Shown here one piece after another: positions 1-11,783 of a stretch of DNA of 64,000 nucleotides. The notes under the pieces are model-generated. The model worked only from the letters and a program-made list of their open reading frames with translations, had not been told where the DNA came from and did not search any database. The translations under genes and the position numbers were made by a program. The stretch covers positions 4,154,001 through 4,218,000 of the forward strand of contig CM073198.1 of NCBI GenBank assembly GCA_037042915.1, given 5' to 3'. Each line of letters opens with the position of its first letter. Positions within the stretch are counted from its first letter, which is position 1. This DNA is from Auricularia sp. M13. Taxonomy: Eukaryota; Basidiomycota; Agaricomycetes; Auriculariales; Auriculariaceae.

Positions 1-93
1 GTCTACACGCGCGTTGTGACCACGAGGGATGTACACCTCCCTCAGGGCACTCAGTGGGCCAGAAATTGTGCACCGCTCATATCCAAATGAAGG
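1..93 (+). CDS. C-terminal end of a hypothetical protein, cut by the window edge
   Basis: The frame is open from base 1 and ends with TGA at 91-93. It encodes a 30-residue tail that reads VYTRVVTTRD then HLPQGTQWARN. The same tail is encoded on the minus strand at 29853-30113, where it belongs to an 86-residue ORF beginning MYGARDVPGWDG. The two DNA copies are nearly identical, so this is the 3' end of a duplicated gene whose upstream part lies left of the window. I do not recognise the family and assign no function. It is part of segment A, immediately upstream of the 289-bp tandem repeats. Confidence 0.4.
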
Positions 94-499
94 ACATATA
101 ACTTGTATTATAACACTGGCAGATTTACGTTGCCTGTCATCCCATAAGTTTGAATGTGACCAACAGTTCGTGCCCGCGGAAAACGTACTACGAATTTGCG
201 AGATAAATTACCGAAACTAATAAATCGTTCGAACACGCCGTACCTCAAGGACTGGTACTCTATGATGCACAATCTCCAAATCAGACTGCTTTGGATCCCC
301 TCCCTCAACCGCAGCTGCGACGAGCGGTCGCCGGCGACGACGCTGCGGGGCGCTTGCACGGCAGGTCCAGCTCCCAAATCAACAATTGTCAGGTCTAAAC
401 CATGCCGAACAGACGCAGCTGCGAGGTGAGTCAACTTGCAGACGGTCGTCAGGCGGTTCGCATAGCGCTAGTTGCAGAAGTTAACTAAATGGTCCGAGC

Positions 500-1420
500 C
501 CACTGGCATTCGAGAGCGCGGCCCTCAACGGAAGAAGCCAAGTCGAAGTGCGAGGATTGACGACGGCGCAGCAGAAGTACGTACAGTTGCAGACGCGGGC
601 TGGAGTGTGCGGCTGTCGTGCGCGTTCGGGTGTCTGTAAAGATTATGAGTGACTTGTTCATGGATACGAGCAACGTGGGTGGGAGAATGTACAACGACGG
701 CCAATTCGTCAACGTCAGAGGTACCAACCAGTACAGGTCTGACTACCGCTGAGCCCTCGCCAGCGGGCGGCACAAGCCAGTGCGTAGCGCGCTGGCATTC
801 GAGAGCGCGGCCCTCAACGAAAGAAGCCAAGTCGAAGTGCGAGGATTGACGACGGCGCAGCAGAAGTACGTACAGTTGCAGACGCGGGCTGGAGTGTGCG
901 GCTGTCGTGCGCGTTCGGGTGTCTGTAAAGATTATGAGTGACTTGTTCATGGATACGAGCAACGCGGGTGGGAGAATGTACAACGACGGCCAAGTCGTCA
1001 ACGTCAGAGGTACCAACCAGTACAGGTCTGACTACCGCTGAGCCCTCGCCAGCGGGCGGCACAAGCCAGTGCGTAGCGCGCTGGCATTCGAGAGCGCGGC
1101 CCTCAACGAAAGAAGCCAAGTCGAAGTGCGAGGATTGACGACGGCGCAGCAGAAGTACGTACAGTTGCAGACGCGGGCTGGAGTGTGCGGCTGTCGTGCG
1201 CGTTCGGGTGTCTGTAAAGATTATGAGTGACTTGTTCATGGATACGAGCAACGTGGGTGGGAGAATGTACAACGACGGCCAAGTCGTCAACGTCAGAGGT
1301 ACCAACCAGTACAGGTCTGACTACCGCTGAGCCCTCGCCAGCGGGCGGCACAAGCCAGTGCGTAGCGCGCTGGCATTCGAGAGCGCGGCCCTCAACGAAA
1401 GAAGCCAAGTCGAAGGGAGA
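500..1420. repeat. 289-bp tandem repeat, three full units plus a partial fourth
   Basis: The phrase ggcattcgagagcgcggccc recurs at about 504, 793, 1082 and 1371, giving a 289-bp period. Units are nearly identical; differences include gtgggt/gcgggt and caattcg/caagtcg. Because 289 is not a multiple of 3, the long antisense ORFs crossing units are not protein repeats. A diverged older unit follows at about 1500-1735, recognisable from gaggtac(a/c)a(a/c)(c)acagtac and the later cggcacaa.(c/t)cagtgcg. Confidence 0.95.
645..752 (+). CDS. 35-codon micro-ORF repeated in every 289-bp unit (copies at 934-1041 and 1223-1330)
   Basis: Each full unit has an ATG reading MSDLFMDTSN, then GGRMYNDGQ, then NVRGTNQYRSDYR and TGA, always 108 nt. 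The inverted copies are at 29192-29299, 62883-62990, 63170-63277 and 63459-63566 (minus strand). All seven copies are open and equal in length. The differences I see are V/A after SN, V/F after DGQ, and L/F at the fourth/fifth position, all amino-acid changing. It may be an exon of a tandemly duplicated locus rather than a free-standing gene. The family is unknown and expression cannot be judged from sequence. Confidence 0.35.
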   Translation: MSDLFMDTSNVGGRMYNDGQFVNVRGTNQYRSDYR

Positions 1421-1999
1421 TAATGACGCGATGGATGCAGCACCAGTACTTACCGTTGTGGTCGCGTGCTCGTCCACAAGATCTCGTCGAAGTCTTAATC
1501 TATTCGGCGCCGTCAGCAACGTTGCATGCAGCCCAATGTACGGGGGTACCGCTCGTGGAGTTGAGCTCTGGCGTGCTTGCGCTGCTGTTGCGCCGTTCAG
1601 TGCCCTCTACTGTCGGTAGGCCGCCAATGTCCTCGATGCAGAACTCCAACGATGCTAGAGGTACAACACAGTACACTAGCGTCGAGAAGCTCTCGTCGGC
1701 GCGCGGCACAACTCAGTGCGGGCGCGCTGGGACGTGAGGGTGGGAAACATGCGGCGCTTGCCGCCGGCCGCAGATATGCCTGCGGTCGGCGCTTTAAACC
1801 GCGTTCCAGCGCCTGCGACGCACGCAGCGGCAGGCGGTTGCCACAATCGCGGGATACTCTATTAGCATTAACTGATAACTTAGCTGTGAGTTCACACCAC
1901 AGACTTGTGTGCCGGAATATATGGAAAACATATACATTGCATTGAGTACCGTAAAACAAGGGGCATATAGGCATAGTTAGCGACATGGTCCGCTGTTAC

Positions 2000-2854
2000 G
2001 TGACAAGGGAAGCTAGCTATTTAGAAGACAAATTCAAACTGGTCCGGCGCAGGCTCATCGTGGTCGTCGTCGCTGCGTTTTTGGTACTTAGCCTCGGGCT
2101 CTTCGCAGATCGCTAGGGCGCTTTTCGCCCTTTCCGTTCGCATCCACCTCCGCCTACTAGAAGGCTAAGTACAACGAGCTTTACGCTAATCGGCTCGCGA
2201 CGCACCCGTTACGGCAGCTACGGGACATGAACCGCAGTGAGTGGTTGCGGTCCACCAGTAGGCTCACCGTTGGCAGCTGTCCCGAATGCTCAACGACGCA
2301 GCGTTCTGGATGTTGCGGTGATGAACGTAGAAATCGCGAATTGCGGACTCCATCCGACCATCCGTCGGCGCGTAGAAAGGGTAGTTGTCCATGACGATGA
2401 TAGAGTGGAAATGTCGCGCGGTCCTCATACATCAGCCAGAGAGCACCAGGGTGTTGTTGACGAAGCGACCGATGACGTTTCCGTGGGCACTGTGGTACTG
2501 GTTTGGGTTCTGCGCAACGTATGAGCTGGCTGCAAGCGCGCGCGAGGTGTTCGGCGCTGACTGGGTGCAGGCTGGACGGCGTGCAAGCTGGTCCATGTCG
2601 TCTTGCACTGTCTGTGAGGCGAGGCGGTCGAATACGGCCCGGGTTATCGGAAAATCAAACGGCAAGTAGAATATCAATGGTATGGGCGATGCGAAGCGGC
2701 AAAGGCAGAGCGGGGCGGAAGGGCTTGCGCGAAATGCGCGATGTTCTCGCCGTCGATGGGTGGGGGGAAGGTTCACAACCGGTGAAGCGCGCTCAGAGTC
2801 AGAGGTCACAGGAAGCGCCCGCGCCGGAGACAAGCTGCCGAGCCGTGAGAGCAT
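2000..2854 (-). pseudogene. Decayed hypothetical protein gene
   Basis: Two minus-strand open blocks (2854-2432 and 2432-2181) give protein-like sequence with YLPFDFPITRAVFDRLASQT and NPNQYHS in the first. A further frame reads NYPFYAPTDGW and YVHHRNIQNA, and another VDRNHSLRF and CRNGC. They look like one original reading frame now split by frameshifts and stops. No catalytic motif was recognised. It lies just downstream of the Tnp2 gene on the same strand but does not resemble a Tnp2 C-terminus. It could be a relic of a host gene or of another element. Confidence 0.4.
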
Positions 2855-3031
2855 TATACACCCAGTATAGGTACTTGCATCCGCCGCATCTTGAGCGAAA
2901 AAAATGTTGTATTGCAGATTCGATCATCGTACCCCAAAGCCTTTTCAAGGGTAGCGGGAACTAAACTAGGATCGGGAACAACTTTCGCTGTAATCAGGTC
3001 TGCGCGTTCTTTAGTCAAAGCTTTTAGAGTT

Positions 3032-6000
3032 TTAGAGTGGATAACGCTGACATACCCTGTCCAACCCCCACACAAGAAGCCTCTCCTGACCAGCGGAGTT
3101 AACGAACTCCAGTGTTGCAACATGGAAAAGCACCTCCGATAGTCGCACCGCAACTGTGCCCGCTGAGCTAGCTGTGCCATCGGCCCGTTTCTGCAAGTGA
3201 TACAGTCGCGCGTATTGTGAGGAGTGGATGTTATCGTAGACCTTCGTTTCCTCTCCATCGACAGGGACAGACTTCTCGAGAATTAAGAAAGTTTCGCTAA
3301 CGCGATTATCTCCCTTCCGCCGTTCGTGAACAAGAATGTTCGTGATCCTACCGTAGTCATACTTTCCCTCTCCGAGAGAGAAAACGACATTGCTGTTGTC
3401 GAAAGAGGCGAACTGTGTGGAGAATCTCACGCCCCGGTGCTGTACCCGCTTCAATGGTTGCGCCTTCGGACTGAGGCATGTCGGATTCGCTTCGCCTTCC
3501 ATTAATCTTTGCAATAGCCGGTATTCGTCGACGCCCATTCGAACAGTTTTTGAGTGATCGACACGCTGTCCGGATATGAACTCCATAGAGTCTGCGAGTC
3601 CTAGTGCAGCATCAGTCGCCAGAGATCCCACAGACGGGGTGACCATGGCATTCTTCGCCAGTGTGAACGTTGACTGCAGTATCGGCGATGCGTCCGGATG
3701 CGAGGACGACACGATGGATCGCAGGCGCGCAGAGCGATGATGGCTCGCCAGAATGGTCGATTCCATTTCACCTGTCCTCGTTGAATCAATACCTGCGTCA
3801 TGCGGGATTGTATCTACTCGTACCGAAGTGGTCGTTGGTGGTGATCTTTTGGAGAAGACCAACCTGCCTCTCGAGAGGGTACGCCCACCAACCGCGGCTT
3901 GGCCCGAAGCGAGGCAGGAAGTCGGCCAGGTGGAGCGCAGCGTGATGATTGGGGCGCAGAGAAAACCCGCGTTGAAGCATACCGTGAAGATAACGTCGCA
4001 GGTGCTTCAGATAATCCCTGGCGCGGGTGATGGACGTGGATCGCCGGGTTGCGAGCTGGATGGCAGTCGCAAGATCAAGGAACCAGTCGAGATCCTGCTG
4101 TCTCTCCGTCCCCACCCACATCGTGGTGAGGGCCATGGGCAACTGAATCGTTCCGGCGGTGCGCCACTCGTCCGATTTCGGCGTGCCGTGGCTGGGACTA
4201 CCGAAATCGGTTGCAACACGGCCGAGCCAGCCTGGTGTTGAAATGCGCGCAATGATTTCACGGATCTGCGTGAGTTCCTGAGGTTGAAGCCGATATTTGT
4301 CCGCTTGCGGTAGCGGAAGCGAAGGCTGCGCATTGACCACGGGTGGCAGCATCGCTCCTGGGACAGGTTCGGGGGCATGGGGAGCAGGACCCGCATTCTG
4401 CTGAGCCGCAGCCTAAACCGGAGTGCGTTAGCCACATGCGCGCCTAGTCTCGGTGGTCTCTGAACTCACCCACGCTCTTAAAGCATTGAGATAGTAGATT
4501 TTGAGCTTCCTACCCGAAAATTGGAGTTGCAGTTTCCGTGTAGCACAAAGCTGTTCGAGAACGGCAATTGTGAGGCGACCAAGCTTCTCCCAGCGACCGG
4601 CATCTTCGATGTTGCCCAAAATTCTTTCGGCTATGATATACTCATCAGCATAATCGACAAGATGCCGACATTTGCGCACCTGATCGCATGGCTTGTTCAG
4701 TCGTAATTTTGGCAACGTAGTTTTGGACTTGCAGTGCAGCTGCTAATCTATGCCCGGTTCGCCGTCGCACAGGCTTTGTCTTCTTAGTTGCTTCCTCAAC
4801 CCCCCAGACCTTGCGAACGTGATGCTGAATAAGCCCCAGGAATAGGTTATGCATAGCATCCACGACAGTGTAGACGGTGGGATCCCAGTAGGGCAGCCTC
4901 AGCAGCTCGGACCAGGCAACACCGTTTAGCGCTTTCAACTCCTTGCGATGGGCCTGAGTCTGCGCGTTGCGATATTCGGCAGCGTGACGTCTCCACTCCC
5001 TCGACGTACGGCATTCAAACCGACCGTCAATGACATCCGGCGACGACAAATCCTGATACCGGCACTTGCAGTATGGGCAAGCCGCAGAGGATTTGGCAGG
5101 TACAAATCCGATCACTTTCCGAGCCGCAGGCATGTCACACACAACGGGGACAAGCATCGCCTGGATGCTTCTCATCGTTGGTGTTTCCCATGGGGTGGAA
5201 AATTCGCAAGCGTCCCATAGTTCCAGGAATTCATCGACGAGAGGACAAAGAAAGGGCTGAACGTTGGACTCCTTCGGCCCCGGTATGACCCCAACGAGAT
5301 GCATATTCTCCGGGGCGTAGCGGAGTTCGGGCGGGAGGTTCAGACAGACGAGCGAGATGAGGCCGATGCTGCCCGAAGAGCGCTTGGATGCGCCGCGCGG
5401 ATGGAACCAGTCAACGGAGAGGCTGAAGATTAACCGGAGTAAGGAGTGCGGGGGTGACGACGAAGAAGTCGGCGCGTCGGCGAAAGCAGAAGCGCAAACT
5501 GAGCCATCCAAGATGTCGTCGAGAGGCGCATCCGGCGATCGAGCAAGCGATTCTAGAGCGGATGCAGTGAGTTTCGCGGAGGCTTCCACCATTGCAACGG
5601 TCAAAGATGGACTTTGCAAATATCGGCCGATGCAACCCATGACGCTTGCATAGGCAAACGGCTTTTCAGGAACATGGACGACGACCGATGTGCCATCTGC
5701 AGCACGACAGAGGATCAGTATACTAGTCCCAGTTTAATAGTGCGTGTTACCTGGTGTCTTGCGCGATACTTGCTTGAGAAGCTTGACCCCGCATGGACGA
5801 GTTCGGCGACTTTTCGTGATAGACTGCTGGCAGGTCTCGGGATACACCGGCACGAGACTATCAATGTCAGATGCCGGTGCATGAAGGTGGCTGCAGTCTG
5901 GACATGATGCATAAACCACAAAAGCGGGGGCGAGGGCGGCCTTCTCGCGAATCGCAGTGACATCGAGGGGAAGTGCGGCAAATGCAGCTCCAATTGTTGA

Positions 6001-6879
6001 ACCCTCGGGTGAGAGGCTGGCGTTCGATGCGACAATATGGGCAACGAGGAGTCTGATAAACGCTGTAACGAAGTTGAGACCTTTTTGCGATAGGTGGAAG
6101 GTATTCTCAAGAACAGCAAGGAAGATGACGACTGCGGCGATAGCGGGCACCGGCCATGAGAAAATGGGCGACGGAGGGTCTCAGCAAGGTATGTCAGTAT
6201 AAATAAAACAGAAGGAGATGAACTTGAGCGACACACCTACAGAATAGATGCGTGTTCTAATACCAGCGGATGTACCAGCATTAGCCCGTGTGTCATTATC
6301 CCAGTGCCGTTTTTGCCGTTCAAGATAATCGACCTGAGAGATGAGCATGTGCAAAACCTGATCTCGAGTGGCTCGAGAGCGGTCTTCATTGTCAATACTA
6401 CTCTGTCGGACCATCTGAAGTGTGCGCTCGAGCCACAGCAGGTCCGATGTGTGAGGAAATGGCGTCGTCATCCCCGCACTGGCATTGAACGGTTTGCTGA
6501 TGGGTTGCGCCTGCCACAGCGCCATACGAGCCGTAAGATCTGTGCGGATTGCTGCCAGATCTTGGAGCGTGAGAAATGCTACAGGAACGCTGTCGGATGG
6601 CGGTGGGGTCGCGCGCGGGATAGGTGGTCCTTTAGAGCGGCCAGGCTTCCAGTGAGGACTCGGAGTGAAAGCAAGCGCAGTTGAGTCGTACTCGCGAGCG
6701 AAGGTGAAACTAGTTTCTTGTCGAAGCACCTTTTTGACATGATCTTCTTCGGCATGGCGGCGTACCTCGCTCGGGGAGAGGAGTCGCCCGGGAACCAGCC
6801 TGCCTGACTTGCTTCTTGCCTGGCGCTGCCCGCAACCGAAGGTCGTGCAGCGACAAATCTGCTTGTGAAACTGAGACAT
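3032..6879 (-). CDS. tnp2: Tnp2-type transposase of a CACTA (En/Spm) DNA transposon
   Basis: Spliced minus-strand gene carrying the hallmarks of basidiomycete Tnp2. The chosen start at 6879 begins MSQFHKQICRCTTFGCG, the usual cysteine-rich N-terminus followed by VPGRLLSP. Next come a cysteine segment YASCPDCSHLHAP and TRPCGVKL (about 5740-5900), the core SVDWFHPRGASKRSSGSIG with VCLNLPPELRY and IIPGPKES-like text (5200-5440), CPYCKCRYQDL (about 5060), TVYTVVDAMHNLFLGL (about 4860), and SDEWRTAGTIQLP to RPNHHAALHLADF and GWWAYPLERQ (about 3890-4200). Frame changes coincide with plausible short introns, so the gene may be close to intact. The protein would cut and paste its element in the nucleus. 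The 3' end is the least certain part, since the reading could continue in another frame to 2854. Clear CACTA termini were not found. Confidence 0.85.
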
Positions 6880-7530
6880 TCGACAAGGAGCGGAGGGCGG
6901 TCTGGATAGGGATAGCTGTGGAGAGCTGATGCGTCTGGAGTCGAAGATATTTGTAGTCAGAGAAGCATCCAAGTCAGTGCAGGCAGCCTGATGCGGGCCA
7001 GTAGCGTACATATTGAGCTTCAGTACTCATCGCCAAGCGTGGGACGCATCATGAGTATACGAATATGAAACCCAAGCAGATCATTCCGGGGCCACGCGAG
7101 CGATGGCGACTTCGGTATGTCGACGGCAACCGGGAACATCAAGACGTTGCGGACACGGAGGTACCGCAAAAGGCGTCAGAAAATAAGGTCAAAACATGGG
7201 AGGGACGGATGATAGCCGCCCTTGAAACTGCACGTTATAGGCGTTTGAAGAAGTGCGCCAGTGCCGGTCGGAGGCTCGTCTCCGATGGTGAATAAACGCC
7301 GCAAAGACTGTATATGAAATGTGCCACGAAACGCAGGGAAATAAAAAATCTCTGGGGCACGGAAATGACGCAAAATGCGACGATGCTTGGGACCAGACCG
7401 CGCGGACGACGGAAACGCGGGGCGCAGCAAACGAAACAAGAGATACATTGACCAAGCATATCGGTGACGATAATGCACAAGCTCAGCCCGAACAACGCAA
7501 GCCAGGGACATACTGAGCTGATGGCAGGCG
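6880..7530. other. 5' flank of the CACTA gene, no gene seen
   Basis: This should hold the transposase promoter and the element's 5' subterminal region. Short ORFs here are unremarkable. A tagtg pentamer occurs near 7602, but no matching cacta end was found on the left side of the gene. Confidence 0.4.
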
Positions 7531-7830
7531 ACATTTTGAGCCCGCGGCGGGAAACATATTGAGCAATCAGCAAGAAAAATACCGGAAATCAGCAAATCCG
7601 AGATAGTGGCCAAGGGCCAGGCCAGCTGCAGGGACATATTGCGTAGGAGGCAAAGCAGCGTCCGGCGCGTGCCGAGCGTCCTTGCCGCCAGCACAATGCT
7701 CTGTGACGCGTTCAATGCTGATCTGTTTGACCGTGCGCCCCGGCCAGCGGCTGCGCCAGCTCCAGCATGCAGCTCAGACTGTATATAAGGTCGAGCGGGC
7801 CTCTGGTTGTCGTAAGCAATGTGATCGAAC
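7530..7830 (+). promoter_or_regulatory. Orphan copy of the B-family promoter (member F)
   Basis: The order matches the other family promoters: acattttgagc (7531), acatattgagc (7554), acatattgcg (7634), then cgtgccgagcgtccttgcc, gaccgtgcgcc, a ccagctccagcatgcagct block shared with member D, and gtatataagg at 7781-7790. An ATG at 7819 is followed by tgatcgaacttgccc, almost the D start (atggaatcgaacttgccc) but with TGA as codon 2. The promoter is recognisable and the coding part is destroyed. It abuts the LINE wreck. Confidence 0.6.
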
Positions 7831-8252
7831 TTGCCCTGACGAAGGAGCCAAACTGTGCAGCTGCACTCCGATGAGTTTCACGACAGTGTCAGCCGTTGAA
7901 CACATCAGACCTCGCTCAGCGTCTTGCCGAGATGACGCTCCAACAATTCATTCGCGAACTGGAGTCGGGACTGCGACATTGCAAGGATTTTCATTTCTTT
8001 GCGTAGAGGATGAGCTTGGTGTTTGTGAGGAGGATAACAAAGACGCGTTTCCCTGACTGACTGCGCGGTTACAGCAAACAGCAAACCTTGCATGATATCG
8101 CAATATCTCGACCGCCTTTCAGGTCCTCAATATCCAACTCCGTACACCTGTAACCGAAGAACTTCTCAGGCGTGACGTCGAGCGTGCTTCGGCAGAACTT
8201 CCGCGCGAGCCTCGATCATCCGCCTATTCCAAGTCTCGTGCCCAGCATCGCG

Positions 8253-9652
8253 TCAGTCCGGAGCGTTCATACGAGGCTGGACGATACAAGCGCCAGCGTT
8301 CACCGGAGTTTCACGATCTGCGCGCGTTGCGCCATCCTTGACCCTCTGCCTCTTCTGAACCTTCGTCTGACGATCCTTTGGCACGCCTCCAGTAGCATGC
8401 ACCTCCTCCAACGCTCCAGCTTCAATATGCTTTCTGATCGTGATGCCCGGCAGGTTTGCTGTAACCTTTGGCATGTCGAGCGGCGGTCGCGGCACAGTCA
8501 CCTGTGGCAGCTCAAAGTCGAACTCAACGGCGTCCGTAGCATCCTTCAGCGGAAGGTGCGCACCCCGTTTAGCGAGCGCGTCGGCAGCCTCGTTCCCCAC
8601 ATTGCCATCAGTGTGCGACTTCAGTCATGTGAATCTAATCGGGCAAGGTCGCGCGGGAATAAGACGAACGTTGTTTATGATCACGTCGCTGTTCGAACGC
8701 ATTTAGTCGAAGCATGCTTGCTCAGACCGCAAGTGCATCGATGGCGTAGGTCCAGTCAGACGGGCCAGCCTGCATAATCGCCATATGCATAGCAATTGCA
8801 GCGAGCACTGCTCGTCCGTTGCACTGGGCTCCGGCGATACGTATAGCCCTGTTCTTCGTGGCGTTCAGAGTCTCAGACCACAGTACACCGTCCTCGTCCG
8901 TAATAGCCGACCCATCTGTCAGATACGGACTTGCGTGTCCAAGAGTACGCAGCCGTGTAGGTGTTGCAGAGCCTGCTCGTCGGAGTGTGCAGCTTCCAGT
9001 ACACCATCAATTGCCCGCGCACATGGCAGTGAGGCCCGGACGTGTTCGTAACCTGCCTGTTCCACATCGTCTTCCTGAGAGTGGTTGAACGTGACCGTGG
9101 TACCGTACAGAGCTCCACCGGCGCATGGTCCGCAAATCCAAGCATCTCTTCCCCAATATGCAGGCTGACAACGTCGGGGTAAGACCCCCAGCTGACAGCG
9201 AATGTCATCGTCGGACGTGCGCAATGCTTGGCTTCGCGGGTTCTGGAGCATTCTAATCGCCAGCCATTGTTTTCAGCCAGAATCGCCAGGGAGGCGTCCC
9301 GTAGTTACTCGACAGGTTGGTCGACCGGCGTGAAAGATTTGGAGAGTGTTCCGGCCCCAAGTAGGCATCGACAAGGGCTACTTCTGCATGACTTCTGGTA
9401 ACTGGATCGTAAGAAGATCGTCTGCACAAAACTCATCCCGTCTGCGGCATGGGATGCCGTTCAGACTGCACAAAAACATTGCAGTCTTTCGGCCACGGTA
9501 CCGAATACTTCTGTCCCGGGACGAGCTGCGTACCTGGGAGCATGATGACATCGGAGTCTTCCAGATACTTGCTGTATTCCAACAGGCCCAGTTTCAGGTA
9601 AACATGGCCCTGTGAATTCCAAGAAACCAGTTGCAATAAACTTCGCGGACAC
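8253..9652 (-). pseudogene. Non-LTR retrotransposon (LINE) remnant: endonuclease start and RNase H
   Basis: At the 5' end (9652-9440) the frame reads LVSWNSQGHVYLKLG, then YLEDSDVIMLPGTQL, the start of an APE-type endonuclease. After several frame breaks, 8941-8600 reads LTDGSAITDEDGVLWS, RAIRIAGAQCNGRAVLAAIA, YAIDAL, then AHTDGNVGNEAADALAKRGA. These are the RNase H D-G-S strand, the helix that normally carries the catalytic Glu (here Val follows NGRA), and the final D of the A-A-D-A-L-A-K helix. No reverse-transcriptase motif was seen between them, so the RT has been deleted or lost. In-frame stops show it is dead. Confidence 0.65.
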
Positions 9653-9873
9653 TACATATATTTAGCCTAGAAGCCAGCACCAGCGAACGTCACGGGCACC
9701 TCATCCGCTGGGCGGTCAACAAAAAGGCACTCGACCAGATTAGGCCAGCGCTGACCCCAAGCCCTCATCAGCTTCTCAGCATCCGCAGGGCAGCACAACG
9801 ACCTGCTAGTTGCATTTGATGACCGACGTCGGCGCGCGGAGATGTGATTGTGGCAGAGAGTTGAGCATATTCA

Positions 9874-10990
9874 TCAGCGTCGTCTTGATGTCCGGGGCAC
9901 GCTCAAGTTCCAAGGGCCAACGCGGACAGGCGACGAGTTATTGTCGGGACGGCGAACACGAGGGCCGAACTCGCCAGACGCTGATGCTTTGGCTCGTAGT
10001 CGTTTCCTGGCGTGCTTGGAGCCCACTGCCGTGCGATCCTGCTTCGCCGCCGTGGCCGCAGCCGACTGCATAGCATGCATGAAGACTGTACTCCGCACTT
10101 TAGTCAGAGAGTAGCAGCGCGGTGACGCACTTGGCGCACCTTGGGCTGGAAAGCCTGTGCCTGCACTGTCGGCTGGCCCGCAACATCCATGTTCAGATCG
10201 TGGAGGCGAGCCTGCAGTAATAGCGATGATACGAACTTGGTGGCCTCCAGCAGCGGCAGGCCTGAAGGCACGTGCGCCGCTGCTGAGGCGCAAATCTTCT
10301 GCAGAGCTGTTGCTGTCGCCGAGCTCTGCGCCCTCGGTATGCCTTGCATTGACGAACGACATAGGTTTGAATTGGGCCAAACGCTGCATGATCTGCTCGC
10401 GTTCGAATGCGGCGATTCTCTCATGCAGCAGCTTGATGAGCTTGACAAAGCTTGTGTCGGCCTTCATAGCTTTCAGCAGGCCATCAATCTCTCCACACAG
10501 CACGAACCTGCTTTGCCTGTACGACCACGAGCTTGGGCAGAGGCACAATCCTACGAGTAGGCTGCGTAGTGGGTTGAGGCGTGCAGCTCGATGATCTCGA
10601 TGTCGCTGTCTCCCGCTGCAGCGCAGTTCAGCGCCAAATCTCGGCTGGACTGGACTAACCCACGATCAAACGCCTGCGCGGCCTGACGAAGCTCTTTCCG
10701 CTTCGTCATTGAGTCAATGGCCCCCTTGACGTGCGAGTCGACCGCCCCAATGGCGTGCGTGACGCCCCGATGCGCTGCAGGAGGTCGCCTGAACGCTTGT
10801 CGATCTTCGCGTTGATCTTCTTGAGCTCGCTCTCGACCAATTCGTTCGCCGTGGTAAGGTTGATAGCGGCCGCGCCGTTCATATTCGACGGTTCCAGCGC
10901 ATGAACCCCGTCGGGGAGCGTACCGGAGTACCTACGAACGACGAGCGGGCAAGTCGCCGCTGCCGACGTGAACATACCGTCATGAGCCAC
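9874..10990 (-). pseudogene. Possible ORF1 remnant upstream of the LINE
   Basis: Minus-strand open blocks lie directly upstream of the endonuclease remnant. The 10990-10706 block contains a charged heptad-like helix (ELVESELKKINAKIDKRS). The 10500-10330 part reads KADTSFVKLIKLLHERIAAF then EREQIMQRLAQF, also helical. A frame change near 10300 switches to SGLPLLEATKFVSSLLLQAR. Position and coiled-coil character fit a LINE ORF1 (nucleic-acid-binding chaperone), but no zinc knuckle or other diagnostic motif is visible. An unrelated decayed gene is equally possible. Confidence 0.25.
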
Positions 10991-10999
10991 CCTTTGGCC

Positions 11000-11780
11000 T
11001 TTGCAGCCTCGACGGGGGACCAGAAACGACCTTGGGCTGGCTCACGGTGCGCGAGATCGGCAGGGCAGCGAGCGACATTGAGACGTAGTCGCTGTCCGTG
11101 TTGTCGCTTCTAATAGTTTGTTCATCAGAGCGCGATAGAGCCCAGCAGTCGTAGTCGTACCTCCAGTACGTGCGCGTCGGAGCGGGGTTTACCGTTCTCT
11201 CGTTTCCTGGTGTAGAATTGTATGCTGGATCCTTACTGTAAAGTTATTCCCGCCGCTCTAGAGGCAAATGCGGTCCGTGCGACTGGAATTGAGGTTCAAT
11301 CGATATCGTCCACATCGCACGGCACTGATTATCCGGTACTGCGTCCGCGTCTTGAACCGCATTCCTGCTCGCCGCGTGTCAGGTAGCTGAATCTCTTCAG
11401 GAGACTGCTGTGACAACGCCACAGCACTAGCCCGCGAGTGCACGGCGTACGTGTTCGCATCGCAAGGAGCTCGTCCAGGGGCGGGATCTTATGATATTAG
11501 AGCTTATGTCTGAGGAAAAGCTGAACATGAATGTCAGGATACAGAAGGCCGAGGTGGTACGAAGAAGAGCTCAGACGTCCGTAGTGAGCTACGCGTCAGA
11601 CGACTCATTGTATGGTAATCAGCCAGCATGGGACAACACGTCCAACTTTGTTTGGATGCATATGCCATCAAGCAAAGAGAAGCCTTGTACATGGAGAGAG
11701 AATGGGGGAGGGGGCACGTGCAAGGAAGGGACTTGATAGAACAGAAGGAAAAGAGGCGATGCATCCATAAACGAATTCAA
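11000..11780. other. Intergenic, nothing recognised
   Basis: Short ORFs on both strands without family resemblance, repeats or splice-linked structure that I could support. Confidence 0.4.
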
Positions 11781-11783
11781 TCT

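Larger units (their letters stand above)
1..1940. repeat. Segment A, copy 1 (plus orientation)
   Basis: Nearly identical to the reverse complement of 28620-29941 and, over its inner part, of 62378-63800. The match starts at base 1, so the true left border is outside the window. It runs through the 289-bp tandem units, a diverged fourth unit (about 1500-1735) and a GC-rich stretch around 1740-1850, and fades near 1916-1940. The copies differ in tandem-unit number: three full units here, one in copy 2, three plus a truncated one in copy 3. No transposase or terminal inverted repeat was seen inside. Confidence 0.85.

Noticed and set aside
525-1305. 163-codon antisense ORFs across the 289-bp units
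   Set aside because: The unit length is not a multiple of 3, and the ORFs recur with identical sequence simply because the DNA is repeated.
2850-7610. CACTA terminal inverted repeats around the Tnp2 gene
   Set aside because: A tagtg near 7602 has no convincing cacta partner with matching subterminal sequence on the left.
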